Of a DNA stretch of 64,000 nucleotides, positions 31,330 through 46,079 are shown piece by piece. How positions within the stretch are numbered: the stretch's first letter is position 1; every line of letters starts with the position of its first letter. The notes under the pieces were generated by a model, which ran no database searches, was not told the DNA's origin, and worked only from the letters and a program-made list of their open reading frames with translations. Position numbers and translations under genes: made by a program. Origin of the DNA: Batillaria attramentaria (Eukaryota > Mollusca > Gastropoda > Batillariidae); assembly GCA_018292915.2 (NCBI GenBank), contig JACVVK020000463.1, positions 290,001 through 354,000 of the forward strand, in the 5' to 3' direction.

Positions 31330-31477
31330 ATGGCTTGCAGCGGGTTCCAGCGGTATGGCTGTACAGGAAGTGGGTATCCCATCAGGCTTCGAGGTGGACA
31401 CGGAGTCGCTGCTGGGACCATACACACTCAAACGGAAAGAGACGGAAAACTCGAAGCTGGTGTTGTACTTCGACGAG
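31330..31477 (+). CDS. A2M/CD109-like protein, exon E7' (duplicate)
   Basis: 148 nt, phase 2 in and phase 0 out, with MAVQEVGIPSGFEVD and LVLYFDE as in E7. Confidence 0.92.
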
Positions 31478-31714
31478 GTAAAACAAATATAGAGTAGTGA
31501 GTGAGTGAGTGAGTGAGTGAGTGAGTTTAACACATTTCGTGCCGCGCGTGGTTTTTTGTTTTTGTTTTCTGTTTGTTTTTTGCTGCCACAACTCTTTGCC
31601 GGCTCCAGTGATATTCCTCCCTGGTAAAGGGTGGCATCCATGGAGGGCTCTGAAACTGGGGCAATTTTTATTATGCATGATGATGGAGATGAGGATGATG
31701 GTAAGATGATGCTA

Positions 31715-32056
31715 TGGAGGTCCGTGTGGTTTGGGACTGCGGGACAGGGTCGCATTCCGCGCTTCCTGTCATAAATATCGGCATTAACCAGGCCGGGGAA
31801 CTACGGCACCTGCGGTGCCGGCCGTGCAGTCCACATCATAAGACGTGTCATACGAAGGGAAGCACCCCCAAAGTCGCACCCGTGAAGTGGGTGAATCTGG
31901 GCTGTGTGGCAACAGCCTCCCCATCGGGTCCATAGCACACCCGCTCTGGGTAGGAGCTGACCTAGGTAGGAAAAATCCCGCTTGCCTTGGCTGGGACTCG
32001 AACCCGGGTCTCCCTGTCCATGGTCCGAAGTGTTAACCACTACACTACGGGGGCCG
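31715..32056 (-). mobile_element. SINE-C (duplicate)
   Basis: Counterpart of 6945-7286, with a few transitions (for example CCTAGGTAGG against CCTAGGCAGG). Confidence 0.55.
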
Positions 32057-32901
32057 GTGTATCCCATGTTTTTGACTCTTTTTCGGTTTTGACCCTGTAT
32101 GCGAAAAACGGGCAAGATTAACTGTTCAGTGACAGCTCTCACTGCAGCAAACACGAGTATAATCGAAGTGCAACGCTCCCACTAAGCCAAATTCAAATCC
32201 GTGTAGACAAATTATGCTTTAAAAAAAAAAAATAATAAGTAAGACCATTGGTGAATTTTATTTCTTCTTTTTTCCCTTTAATCTTTTTCTTAAATGGTGT
32301 AATTCCATCCTTGCTAAGCCATCGTATGTTTTGGAACATGTGAGTGCGCCTGTATTCTCGGAATTCTTTATCTTGATGATTACTACAGTTGGTATGTACA
32401 GATTAGTACACTATGGTACAGTGGGGTTTTTGTTTGTTTGTTTGTGTGTGTGTTTTTTGTTTGTTTTTTTTTTTGCTGCCCCAACTCTTTGCCAGCTCCA
32501 GTGGTGTTCCTCCCAGGTCATGGGTGGAACCCACGGAGTGTTTCTTTGTCATTTTTTTTTTTTTTTTTCACCGGCTTTGCACAAACGGTTGAACATTCAA
32601 ACTGTACGACTGTTGTTCTGGAGCACTCAGTGTGGTCGCCGCTTCATTGAGTAATCTTCTGTTGGCTCAGTTCTGTTGGCTCAGTGCCAGCATTACAAAC
32701 GTTGTCACTGTCCAGGTATCTAAGTGGTGTGGTGATTGATAGTTACCACGAAAACAGCTCAGAACGACTGTGGGCATGAACATGGTAGCGTTAGTCCCTT
32801 TAATGTTTTTTTGTTTTGTTTTTTGAATCCAAATACACACCATTCATTTATTTATTTGTTTATACATTGCTTTCTTTTTGCCTCTGTAACTCTTTGATCA
32901 G

Positions 32902-33004
32902 ATCAGTGGAATCCCGACGTGTGTGCGTATGTCCATGCTGAGAACCCGGATGGTGGCCAAGTCGAAGCCGGTTGCTGTCCGCGTCTATGATTACTATGAA
33001 CCGG
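32902..33004 (+). CDS. A2M/CD109-like protein, exon E8' (duplicate)
   Basis: 103 nt, phase 0 in and phase 1 out, with the VRVYDYYEP motif. Same coding sequence as E8. Confidence 0.92.
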
Positions 33005-33087
33005 GTGAGTTTGCAGAAGGTGCTGCCAGCGTGTCCTGTATGGCATTAACTGGAAAACCGTATGCTAATATGGATGCCTGGTCGTTG

Positions 33088-33225
33088 TAGTGGGTGGGTG
33101 TTTGAGAGTTTAACGTCATTTTCACGTGTATGGGTGATATCAAAGACGGGGCAGCGAACAAAAAAAAAAAAAAAGAAAAAAAAAAGGCTAGTGCAAATAG
33201 CCTGCTTGTGGATTCGAATGCCGAT
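33088..33225 (-). mobile_element. SINE-A copy, minus strand (duplicate)
   Basis: Counterpart of 8325-8445. The internal A tract has expanded to about 25 bp. Confidence 0.55.
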
Positions 33226-33295
33226 AGTGTCAAATGTGAGCAGACCAGTTTCTTTGTCTTCGAAATCAACTAGCTATTGTACAGACAGACAGACA

Positions 33296-33366
<71 letters not shown>

Positions 33367-33471
33367 ACACACACAGCCTTGTAAACACCAAACTGACACC
33401 CTCCCCGCTACTGTGTTGTGTGCATGGTGCCAAATACTTGTTATGTTGCTTTTCTGTCTTATATCCTTTCC

Positions 33472-33643
33472 GGGGAGCCGGGATAGCTGAATGGTAGAGC
33501 GTTGGACTTTCAATGCTGTGGTCGTGAGTTCAAATCCCGGCTCCTGCCAAATATTTGTGCTGGTCTTTTTCTCGTTGCCCCGTCTTTGATATCACCCATA
33601 CGTGGTGGAAAAGGACGTTAAACTCCCAACACCCACCCACCCC
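33472..33643 (+). mobile_element. SINE-A with 14-bp target-site duplication (duplicate)
   Basis: Counterpart of 8705-8876 with the same flanking CTTATATCCTTTCC (33458-33471 and 33644-33657). Confidence 0.85.
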
Positions 33644-33790
33644 CTTATATCCTTTCCTGAGAGTGAACTTTCATTTTCAGTAGAATGCCATGTAAAATAA
33701 TTATTTGGACTGATAAGCAGTACCGTCCGCTTCAAGTTAATAACAAAGACATATTTCACGTGTAACTTACCAACTGACCTTCACCTTCAG

Positions 33791-33873
33791 ACAACCAAGC
33801 GACCACTTTCTACGAGTCGGCCGTGCTGAAGGGATCATCTGTGTGTGACGTCTGCCCGGACTGTGGATGTCCT
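33791..33873 (+). CDS. A2M/CD109-like protein, exon E9' (duplicate)
   Basis: 83 nt, phase 1 in and phase 0 out, ending CDVCPDCGCP. Same as E9, including the possible read-through to a stop near 34056. Confidence 0.87.
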
Positions 33874-34479
33874 GTAAGTTTAGTTGCTGCGATAACTTTA
33901 AAGCCGAGCGTAGTTCAAGATAGTTCGATTCATGGGATTCTCGTGACCCCTGAGTCATATTCCTACATTCACAAAGACTGTTTGGAGCATTGTGGGACGG
34001 CGGGGATGTTGACTGTGTGTCAGTTAGGTGGCAACTTGGGTTGGAATCAAAGTTGAGACAACTATTAAGATCCTACCGTGTCATTGCAATCGTTAAGAAA
34101 TCCTGAAAGAAGTCGCTGTAAGTTTTCTGTGCCGGTCGCCCGACAATTCCCCAATTTCCACCCTGTGCCCGCGCGAGACTTCGGGACTACCTCCTTCTTT
34201 GTCACTACTAAACGTTCAGAGATTTGGCGAGACTTAGGGTCTCGACGCATGCGCAGTTGAAGCACGTTTTGGAATTCTGAAGGCCAGTATTGTAACGAGA
34301 TGGTCACCCGGACTAATCAGTTTCGAGCGTACAGGCGCACTCGTGAGCCAAACATTTCCCAAACTTGATTTGACGTAGCAAAGATGAAATGCGAAAGTTT
34401 AGGTGGTACGATGATAGTGAACCGCACTACCAAGACAGTTTATGTTACGTGGTGAATGTTCGAAGAGCCCGCCGTCTTA

Positions 34480-34612
34480 CCGAGGTATACGGTGACTCAG
34501 GCACACACTCTTCACGTAGCGAGTTCTTATATTGACTGCTTAGGAACTCGCTACGCTCGCTACGTGAAGAGTGTTCGCCTGATTGTCATCGTATTCCTCG
34601 GTAATACGACGG
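34480..34612. mobile_element. 133-bp fold-back element (duplicate)
   Basis: Counterpart of 9717-9849. The outer arms have drifted (CCGAGGTAT and ATACGACGG), weakening the terminal pairing. Confidence 0.55.
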
Positions 34613-35213
34613 ATTTGTTTGTTGTTTTTACTAGTTTTAGTTCTTTTACTAGTTTTAGTTTTTTGCTCTTTTAAGGTTTTTTTTTTTTTTTCTTTTAGAC
34701 TTGTCAGAGTACGCGCTTAGAGCTCACTGAGAATAGGCATTTTATGCATATCCTTTATTATCATTATTATTATTATTAAAACGGCCACCGTCAAAACGTT
34801 TCTGGTTTTCTTTGTCGGTGTTCATCTGGCGTTGAAATACTTCGTTTAATTTTACCATGTTTTGTATTTCACTTCACCTGTCCAAATTTGTTACCATTTC
34901 AGCCAAGCGCGCACAAGTAATATTGACTGACTGGTAGCTTCTGGAGAATGGCGAGATAATGTGGTGATGCATGTATCGCGAAGCTGTTGTTCTTTAGCAT
35001 TCAGTTCAATAAATCAACACAATGAATAAACTGCGTTGGTTGACAAATTTTTCAGTCATCTGTCAGTAGTTGTTAGAACAAAAGACATAATTATGGGCAG
35101 CGGGTGTTTTTGCACCACTGCAGGGACCCGCCCTTTGGAACACTCTTCCAATAAAGGTTAGGCATACTGACTGTTCCCAGCGTTAAAACTTACCTGTTCC
35201 GTCAGTCGCCCGG

Positions 35214-35214
<1 letters not shown>

Positions 35215-35277
<63 letters not shown>

Positions 35278-35311
35278 GGCACACACGCCGTGGGTTGACA
35301 CTGCACCCGGC

Positions 35312-35352
<41 letters not shown>

Positions 35353-35428
35353 GACTGACACACACCGGCACACACTTACCTGTTCCGTCAGTCGCTCAGC
35401 AGTAGTCATGAGTGAATGACTCACCCGG

Positions 35429-35481
<53 letters not shown>

Positions 35482-35516
35482 CGGCACACACGCCGTGGGT
35501 TGACACTGCACCCGGC

Positions 35517-35561
<45 letters not shown>

Positions 35562-35620
35562 GACTGACACACACCGGCACACACGCCGTGGGTAGACACT
35601 GCACCCGGCTGACACACACT

Positions 35621-35666
<46 letters not shown>
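35215..35666. repeat. Compound (CA)n/minisatellite array (duplicate)
   Basis: Same unit order as 10431-10942 with contracted CA runs. Confidence 0.85.
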
Positions 35667-35667
<1 letters not shown>

Positions 35668-35932
35668 GATACAAGAGATACAAGATATTTTATTCCTGTA
35701 TCAGAAAAAAGTACAAGAGAAAGTTGCATGAAAACAAAATAATCAGAAGACATCAGCATAATGCATAAAGAACAAGACTCTATAAATCCAACTGTAACAA
35801 GGAACAACGCTAACATCGTAGGAATATGTACACAAAGATGTCAAAGATAATGGATGCTGGACAGACAAATGAGGTGCGCAGTCAACTAATCAAAACAGGC
35901 GCTGGAGAACAAGTACAAGAAAACAACGCAGT

Positions 35933-35996
<64 letters not shown>

Positions 35997-36070
35997 GCGC
36001 GCTCATACTACGCCTCTCGCCTTAAGAAATTTGGCAAGGTTAAGTGCTACCTTCTTTGATTTTGTGCCTA

Positions 36071-36376
36071 TTAACCGACATAAGCTGTAAGTCGATTTGA
36101 CTTTTCGGAACTGACATGGGGTAAACTTGTTGCGTTCTGCTTCAAGTTAAGAGATGGACATTCGAACAGAAGGTGGAACTCGTCTCCTACCGCAGCCATG
36201 TCGCACTTCCTGCATAGTCTGTCATCTCTCGGAACTACGTGTTTACGACCTTGTTGAACTGGGAGTCTGTGGTTGCTACAGCGGAACTTGAGTGCAATCG
36301 CATAGGAATCTGGCAGACACCTTATTATAGTATTCTCCAAAGTAATGTCGTCTTTAAATTTTTTGAAAAGGAGGCA

Positions 36377-36380
<4 letters not shown>
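36071..36380 (-). pseudogene. LINE ORF2 C-terminal fragment (duplicate)
   Basis: Counterpart of 11352-11661, identical motifs (HRLPVQQGR, GDEFHLLFECP) and the same stop. Confidence 0.7.
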
Positions 36381-36452
<72 letters not shown>

Positions 36453-36547
36453 AGAGAGAGACTGAACTGACCCTGACTGAGACTGTGAACAGTAATACGC
36501 TGGCTGAGGCCGGAAAGTCAGTGTCGGAAAAGCGGAGCTATACGTAA

Positions 36548-37513
<966 letters not shown>

Positions 37514-37590
37514 CCTGGCGGCTCTGTCAGGCTCTGTGTGTCAGAGTGTATGCCATGGCAGTTCACTCTGGTAGTGATTTTCGCACGGTT

Positions 37591-38431
37591 ACCAACATAA
37601 GGTGGGTTGGGGGAACTCCGTCACCCTTGCGGTTTGGGGGAAATTCGTCACCCAAGTTTCTTCTATAATTCAATGCACTTACTAAGCTTTCACCCCGCCA
37701 AATAGGCTCTCCCAAGTAACTACAAGATTCCAGACGATAGATGGATCGACCAGTGAAAACACTTGGTACAGCCAGACGCGGCAAACGATCGCATTCTGAC
37801 TTGGCTGCTTTTCTCGTCTGCTTCATCACTTCACGTGTCTTTTGCCGGTAAAGTCCCAACTGTCTTTGTAAAGTCTTATTTTTATGTTTTTGAATGAAAT
37901 CAAATATATGAAGGGTCTTAAACGGCATAAACACGACTTTATTTTAAAGTTTAAAGGTCAAGTTTCTTTAGCGATGAAACACACCAAAACACTGCATAAA
38001 CACGAAATTACTGAAGTGACGAAGTTCCCCCGCCCAAAAATGTACATGGGGGAAATCCGTCACCATCAACAGGGGAAATTCGTCATATTGCAGTGCATGT
38101 AAAGAAAGCTTAAACGTTTTAAGAGTAAGCTAAGAAGTGAAATATTCTAATCTAACACTAAAATAGCCTTCATTAGCTGCTGCATGCGCTCGCAACCCGG
38201 CCACCAGGCTGTGATTTATAGACAGCCAGTGGACCACACCCATCACTCTCTCTCTCTCTCTCTCTCTCTCAGTCTCTCTCTCTCTCTCTGTCTCCTTGTT
38301 CTTATGTCTGTCTGCCGATTGCGGTTTTCATGCAGTGGTTTCAGTGCCTTATATGTGATGTGCTACAAACTGTAGCCTCGGGTCAGATTTCTTCTTTATT
38401 TTTGTTCTAACATGTGTGATTAAACCGGCAA

Positions 38432-38462
<31 letters not shown>

Positions 38463-38899
38463 AATGAAGAAGACTGTTTCAGGCAAAACTGAGCTTAAAA
38501 CAACTTGAGAGGTTATTTTTGTGTGTGTTCGTTAAGCTTACTATCAACTAGTGGGATGTCAAACAAAAAAGAAAAAGGCTAAAAACTTGAAATGTCAGCT
38601 TGATGATACTCTCTCAAGCCTAGTCAGTGACGAAGTTCCCCAGGCGGAGTTCCCCCGAAGGTGTCGCAGTTCCCCTGAACACGCTCACTTGTTCTCAGAA
38701 CGATTTTCAAGGCATATTCATGAGGTCAAAGTCGCAGTTTCATTGAAAGCAGGCCTGCGATTGGTTAAAGTATCCGTTGGCATTAACGCATAAGCAATGC
38801 CATGTTTCTCTCTCTCACGTGAACACGAAAAGGCGGGCAGTGTGTTAAAAGCTAGTGGACGCATGCACGCAGTGCCAAAGTTCCCCCAACGGCACTAAT
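37591..38899. repeat. GTGACGAAGTTCCCC motif cluster (duplicate)
   Basis: Counterpart of 12887-14200; all motif copies are retained. (CT)n tracts at about 38243-38290 and 38432-38458. Confidence 0.5.
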
Positions 38900-39532
38900 G
38901 ATTCGTTAATACTTATCTAATAAAATTATTCACTCAGTGAGCTCACGAGTGTCGGCTACAAACTGATGCCCACACTGATCCGGCTGTGGACTCAAAACTA
39001 TGCCACCAGGGATCCGGCTGATCCGAGTTCTTGCCCTTCCAGTATTTTCTGACCCAGTTGTCGGCAATCCTCAAACGGAACGTTTATAGTTAGATTGAGC
39101 TTATGCAAATTCAGTTCCTACGCCATGCTTGCTCTGGCAGAAGTTCGTGAATGTGCACCGAGATCTTGCAACTTTGATGTCCAAGACACCTACCCTGTGC
39201 TTTCGACGGGTGCATAATACGCTGGCTGCAAATCTGCAGACGGGTAGTATGTATGAATATTCCGTTCCATTGTGTTGAACTCCAAAACCATTTTGGTGAT
39301 CGTTCTACATGCGTGTGACGTCACGCCGAAAAAGACGCCGAAAAAGAGGGCAAGTCGATGCTTTCATAGTTTCAAGGATTAAACACGTGTACCGCTTTTA
39401 GTCTTAGTTTTGGTTTATGCGATTGTCTTGTTCTTTCTAATATTTTGTAGCTAATGTTTTCGGTTTTTTGTTGTTGCTCTTTCTAATGTTTTGTTGCCCT
39501 TTCGCATGAAGTCCTGCTCTGTATCCCCTCTA

Positions 39533-40164
39533 AAGCTGAAAATCCATGTGTCCGGTTGCGGTGCGGGAAAAAATCGCTCCGACGTAAATCTCTTGACATG
39601 AATCCATTAGTACGTTGCGGCAGCGGGACAGATCCGGCGAGTTTGCGGTACCGTTGCGGCAAATAAAAAATCGGACACTGGAGCGATTTTTCAGCATGCC
39701 GCATGGCTGATGTGCGGCAAAAAATGGGAGCGTGGCACTTTTTTCGCGCCATAATGCAGGACCTGGGCAAACTGCTCCAGGGAGAGTCGAAAATATTGTT
39801 GAAACTTCTCTCCGACCATCTGAAGCTCTCTTACAAGATGGAAAAACGCACCATACGATCGTCGCTGTCTCAGAATAGGATGTATCCAAAATCGATGACG
39901 CCTTTTTGATTTGCTCTTTCTCAGTTTTCTTTGCTAACAGCAAGATCAAAAGTACCAGCCTTTCTTCTTTGATCAACCTCGCGAGTTGGGAATGGACAGG
40001 TGCCATTTGCTATGCTGTCTCAAAACAAAAAGGCGGAAAAGTGCTGTTGTCGTACCGTATTTGGATTCATTTCAAACATTGCTTTTTCTGGATGCGAAAA
40101 CGCACATGCCGTGCCGCTGCCGGACTGAAAGCGCACCGCAACCGGACATATGGATTTTCAGCTT
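39533..40164. mobile_element. 631-bp MITE (duplicate, +1 bp)
   Basis: Counterpart of 14835-15465 with one extra A near 39573; TIRs are intact. Confidence 0.65.
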
Positions 40165-40687
40165 AAGACATATGGATTTTCAGCTTAAGACTAAAGACTG
40201 ATATGTACAGATCTGTCTTATCCTGTCTGTTTAAATCTTAGCATGAGAAGCCAGCCAGGGTTCACCCTAGCCAGTGACATACTCATCCAGTGACTGCATC
40301 TGATTTGTGATGGCGCGGACCAGAAAATACAGGACATCACTTGGAAATGGGAAAAGTGAAATTATACCTTATCGTCTGTTTGCAGAGAGATGGCTGTGGT
40401 CCAGCTGAGCAGCACACTTTGGCCTGATATCAGGGTTGACATCGTCGTCGTCATCCTCGGATGCTGAGTTGCAGTCCAGTTGATCCTTCTTATAATCACA
40501 CTGGAGCACCCTCTCTGTCTTCAAGTGGCATTTAACTGTGAGTCCGGCTTCTGCTGTTGCAGTTTGTTTGCAGGATTCTTGTGATAGCTGCGAGAATGGT
40601 ACGCTTTTTTCTAATTGGTCCGCTTCACTCTGTCATACAGTTCAGAGCTTGGTGCTGTGAAATGACATTTCTCACATTGTCGTGCTT

Positions 40688-40910
40688 CAGCGATTGTCAA
40701 ATGTGTCAGGACCATGGTAGCCATTCGGGCTACCGCCCTGAACAAAACTGGTAGGCCGAAAAAAAATTCTGGAAGCCGGAGTGGCTGCTAGGTTCTGATT
40801 CATCTCAGAATTCCTGCTCGCCATTCCGGCTACCGCTACCGGAGCTTTCACTCGCCCGATGGTAAATTTGGTAGCGAAAGCGAGCGGGCGAGCGCATTTG
40901 ACGATCGCTG
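40688..40910. mobile_element. 223-bp MITE (duplicate)
   Basis: Counterpart of 15989-16211, with the same TIRs and flanking GTGCTT. Confidence 0.65.
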
Positions 40911-41086
40911 GTGCTTGTTGCACCACACGGCCTTGTTTTAGCTCATTGTCCATGTCAGAGAACAGCATTATGCGCAGGCCTTGCATTTCATGATGACTTT
41001 GTATGGCAGAGTTCCACGTCAGACAAGTTTCTGTTCAGGTGATTTAAGTCTCATATAGCCACCTGATGTGTTTGTTCAGCATGTAA

Positions 41087-41401
41087 TGCAACTGGTTTTG
41101 TTGCGCCTAGGAGATGATAAGGTGCAATATTTGTTGTATGCGCTTAGAATTTATGGTTGTTTGACCTAGCTTAATTGTTATAAATTGCTTTCTATGCTTT
41201 TTTTTGTAATCAGAAGTTTGAGAAATTCGCATGAAGGTGCAGCGTCTCCAGCATGTCTTAGGGTTTTACTGCCCCCATAGACCAGTTTGCATCATTTGTC
41301 CAATGTTGCATTTTTTTTTTTCACGTAATGCAGGCACACTAGCCACAAATTAGTCTTTGGTGCATGTACGACTTAAAGCCCGAAAAACTCACTCATTCAC
41401 T
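41087..41401 (+). mobile_element. Retroelement 3' half (duplicate)
   Basis: Counterpart of 16388-16703. Confidence 0.6.
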
Positions 41402-42762
41402 TGTCTGGTCAGGTGCTGAGTTGGGCCTTGCATGCGTCATACTTGGAAACCACAGCATCCTTCGTCAAAGCAGCAGCAGCAGCAGTTGCTTATCGCACCT
41501 TATGGCCATGCTGGAATCCCTTCCGTGTTGTCTTTCTGCAACCTTGCATCGTGAAGAAAAGGTTGTCCCTCTCCCAGTAAGTTTTGTGAGGGAAAACGTT
41601 CAATGTAGGTTATGTAAGACCAGATGGAAATTTCCGTCTCTCACAAAAGCATAGGAATTGTGACTGTTGGGAATGGGATATAATCAGAACGCAGTACTGT
41701 TTACTTATATGGGTGTCTGCTGTTAGCATGCTTTGTAATGCGAGATGTTTTGGGGGTATTTACAGGCTACAGAACACGATAGCTTTCGGGGCATTAGTAA
41801 CAACTCTGCTAAGTTATAGTCTGAAACTTCTGTTTGCTTTCAAAAAAATTTCGTGGTGTGAAAAATGACAGTTTTGGGGTGTTTATTTTTTATTTTTTTT
41901 AGTAAGATCCATGCCAGGTTAGTTTGACAACACATGAGCCTTGCTGTTGGCCTAGCTTGTAAACTACTTGTGTTCATGCGCAGCTGTGTATCTTGGCTGA
42001 CCGGCTAGCAGACACCAGAAGAGTGAAGGGGTAGGGGGTTGCTGCAGACATTACAAAAAAACGGGATATTGGATTTGGAATTTCTTTAAAATCAGTCACA
42101 CTTGACTCTCTGGCTGCTCTGTGCGTGGACATTTTTTTGTGAATTTTGATGCATTGGGAGGGTGTTTCAATTCATAGAGCGTTTTATTCATTAGGAAAAT
42201 ATAGTGTTTTCCTTGATATAATCATCAGTGTTTCATAGCCTCTCCGAAACTCTAGGAAAAGTCGCATAAAGCCAGCAAAATTCGAAACCAAGCAAGGGAG
42301 GCTATCAGTCTAGTCGGGATAAACTAAGCTTTCAGATAATACATGGTGTTCCTTCCCTTAGACCACAGTCTGACCAGCACAACTCACCAAATTCGTTGTG
42401 GATCTGTCGATGACGCGTCTACAAAGAAGTGGCCAGCGTCGCAGCTGTAACCTTGACGTGTCTTCAAAGAGTGAAAGTTGCCAAACACAAAAAATCTGGC
42501 AGACAGTGGCGCTTCCTCCACTCAGAATTTAAAGCCTAAGGTCCCTGGCATGAAGCCAGTGATGTCGCGTTAACGCAGTTTTGACTCTGACCCCTCCACT
42601 TGAGACCTTGGTGTTTCCTGCTGTCTGGGAGGGTATCCTATTGGTGTGAGGTTGTTAGTGGGAGGGGAAGTAACTACTTTGGAGCCTTCGTGAGATGAGA
42701 ACACAGCTTATGGTCAAAACTAACATGAAACGTTCTGCTGGTTGTCCCCCCCAGGTACCCAG

Positions 42763-42843
42763 GTGAGGCCAGTTCCAGTACGGCACCACGATGTGGGAAC
42801 GGTCACCGCCAACAAGGAGAGTGACAGCAGCCCCAGCAGCTGA
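42763..42843 (+). CDS. A2M/CD109-like protein, terminal exon E10' (duplicate)
   Basis: Identical to E10 (81 nt, TGA stop at 42841-42843) even though indels occur within ~200 bp upstream. That is weak support for it being a real exon. Confidence 0.48.
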   Translation: MRPVPVRHHDVGTVTANKESDSSPSS

Positions 42844-43572
42844 CCAGAGCAGTCATTGTGAGGCACCAGACTGCACCAAGTTTGTCTGTGTTTCTCTGTT
42901 TGAGATTTGTCAGATCATAAGTAATATGATTTAGTGATACTCAATGTACAGGCTGGGGAGTTTTCAGTCATTTGGCAGTTTCAGCCAAATTTCCTATCCT
43001 TTAAGCCAAAAAAATCATGCGTTTCAGCCAAAAGAAAAGGCAGGAGGAGAAAGGTTGCACGCACAGTCACGTATCATGATAATGTATGTAATGCCATACG
43101 GGACAGTCTAACTTCATATTTGAAGACTTGCATGTCAGTATCAAGGCAGTATTTTACTTCTGGGTGCCAGGAGAGGCTACTACATGCCTTTAAATATGCT
43201 AAGGTTTGTTTTCTTAAGTGGGTCATTGTCCCCGTAGTCCCCCAGCAGGGAGCTGCCTCTGCGCCTTGGTCTAGGTTTTAGTCCTCCTTTCCCTCGGCAA
43301 TTCCCCAGTCTGAATGTAGTAGAAAAACATGACAGGCAATGCAATACATGCAGCCAAATTTTCTTAGCTTTTTTTTTGGGGGGGGGGGGGGGGGGATAAT
43401 GAGAGATTTACCTTGAAGTTGTGAGTGGAGCAGGCAGTTTGGTTCAGTGTCATGCTCCGTACACATGCCCACCCTTACGCATGTATATGTATCCATTTTC
43501 ACACACACATTCATACCAGGTGTATTTTTCTCTGCTGTCACCTTTATTCCTTAATTATTCTATGAGTTGGGT

Positions 43573-43750
43573 GGGGAGCCGGGGTGGTTGAATGGTAGAG
43601 CGTTGGACTTCTAATGCTCGGGTCGTGAGTTCGATCCCCGCTGGGGCCAAATATTTGTGCTGGCTTTTTCATCGTTGCCCCGTCTTTGATATCACCCTCT
43701 GTGGTGGAAAAGGACGTTAAACCCCCAAACACCCACCCACCCACCCACCC
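43573..43750 (+). mobile_element. SINE-A (duplicate of 18880-19057)
   Basis: 178 bp flanked by TCTATGAGTTGGGT at 43559-43572 and 43751-43764. Confidence 0.88.
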
Positions 43751-43754
43751 TCTA

Positions 43755-44130
43755 TGAGTTGGGTTGCTGTCCTGGCTCGATTTTGTCGACCATAACAGTT
43801 TCTTTTGGGGTTGCTGACACTCGTATGGTTTGCGCACTCGATCGCCTGAGTTGAAGACAACCCCTTCGTCACGTCAAGCGCCTCGGCCCCAAGTCCAAAC
43901 TGCAAAATGTCCCTCAGTTGCTGCAGGTCAGTGGTGGTGGGGTTGGACGCTGTGATTCTGGCCTCGGACAGTCTGTACAACTTGGTGTACCAGTTGTCTG
44001 CCCCCTCCCCAGCACGTGTCTCCTGACCAGCGATCACAATCTGTATGGTCCCCAGTGCAGCATTTCAGAACTGTGTCAATCACCTTGGGCATGTCAGATG
44101 CGTCTGCACTGCACAGTGCTGTGAAGCGTT
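43755..44130 (-). pseudogene. Mutator-like C-terminal fragment, module a'
   Basis: Counterpart of 19062-19440, same open segment on the minus strand. Confidence 0.45.
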
Positions 44131-44375
44131 TTAGTTTTTCACTCGATCGGTGATCATGAAAATGGTAGCATTAGTTTCTTTAAGTGAAAGACTGCAAACT
44201 GATCTATGGATACTGTTTTCACTGTGTGATTTTACACTCATCTGGAAAGGTGGTCCTTTGAAGAGACTCAGAGGCTCCCATACGTTCATGCACATATGAT
44301 ATGTATCCATTTTCACACACACATTCATACCAGGTGTAGTTTTCTCTGCTGTCATCTTTATTCCTTAATCATTCT

Positions 44376-44610
44376 ATGAGTTGGGTTGCTGTCCTGGCTC
44401 GATTTTGTCGACCATAACAGTTTCTTTTGGGGTTGCTGACACTCGTATGGTTTGCGCACTCGATCGCCTGAGTTGAAGACAACCCCTTCGTCACGTCGAG
44501 CGCCTCGTCCCCAAGTCCAAACTGCAAACGTCCCTCAGTTGCTGCAGGTCAGTGGTGGTGGGGTTGGGCGCTGTGATTCTGGCCTCGGACAATCTGTATG
44601 ACTTGGTGTA
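44376..44610 (-). pseudogene. Mutator-like C-terminal fragment, module b'
   Basis: Counterpart of 19680-19915, sharing its frameshift. Confidence 0.45.
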
Positions 44611-45731
44611 GGAGGTTTACCTTAAAGTTGTGAGTGGAGCAGGCAGTTTGGTTCAGTGTCATGCCCCATACACATGCCCACCCTGACAACACCCTTTCTG
44701 TCCTCATTCACCTTCAGCTCAAAGCTGAGATGCTGTGGGTGTATACACAACTTGTTGTGACATAAGTGGATTGCCTGCCCGTCTGTGGGCAGATCTAGAC
44801 AGTTTCTTTAACTGTTTGCAGGATTCTTGTGATAGCTGCTGGAGTAGTCAGCTTGTGTTCTGCAGGTAGGAACTTTCTCAGTCCAGGACTCAGGGTTTCT
44901 TATTTTTATTTTATTTTCATTTTTTTCTTTGGCATAGCCTTAAAGGACTACCCGAGCGAGTTGCGTTCTCTTGCTGAGCGATTTTGGTAGGATGTGTCAA
45001 GATCCAAGTTACACTGGGTGTAGACGTGAGACGGGAATGTGCTGGAGAAATATCTGTTTTCTGTAAACAGTAGGTTGTTATCATTTTTTTTGTATGATCA
45101 TAATAGTATATGACTAGAAATGTGAAAAAGCATGTGTGTTATGCTAATGATTAACCAGTTGCTATGGAAACCATTATAAACATCCGCCATATTGGATTTT
45201 TAAGGAAGGCTTTTACAGCAAGACCAGTCATATTTCAGAGTCCATATTGCACACACACAGCTTTTTTCCAAGGTCCTTTGTAAAATTACAACAGCAATTA
45301 CTTTTTCCACTGCTTTTTTTATATATGTAATTTTTGTTTGGGTATGCAACGTCCCAGAGATGCCGAGATAAGACTCGACGGCATATTCCATAGTCAGTAA
45401 TTAAAAAAGGAATGAACATGTATATCCAAAAAAGGTGTTGTAATTTTACAAAGCATGTTTATGGCTGTGTATGTGTCAAATTTCAAGAAAATATGACAAG
45501 CAGTTTCAGAGACAATTCTTTCTTCAATTTGTATTTAGTGCGAAAAGAGAAAACGGAGAAAACAGACGAAAAAGAAGTATAACTGCTGTTGCACACACCA
45601 GATGTAAACTTGAGTGTTTGTTTTCACTTGCTTTTCACACTAACTCAACCTGTCAGTTTGCTCAGCTGTCTAGAATCCTCCAGGGATGTATGAAGGTCCT
45701 CCCTCAAGGGCCATCAGCTCCTCCACCCTCT

Positions 45732-46079
45732 TCAGTTATGCCGCCCGCACTTTGTCTCTCCTCTTGGACTCCTTGTCACGCACACCAGGCTGTTTCTCAG
45801 TCTCTTTTTTGTTCTTGCTGCACCAAGTCGAGCCATGTTCTTTCCCCTTGCAAACCCAAAGAATTCAGCAATGTCATGTGCTGCAGCAGGACCAAAATTG
45901 AATTCCTGAATCGCTGTTACTGCAGCAAAGTGGACACGCCTGCGGGATGCAAACGTGTCCTTGGCACAACGTGACCAAATAGCACCATGCAGACTTTCAT
46001 TAGCATTTTGTGTCTTGCCTGACACACATCTGGACAACAGGTGGTCTGCTGACAGTCTTTCATAGACTTTTCTTGTCCT
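45732..46079 (-). pseudogene. Mutator-like transposase C-terminal fragment (duplicate)
   Basis: Counterpart of 24037-24384 with the same GKTQNANESLHGAIW motif. Confidence 0.6.
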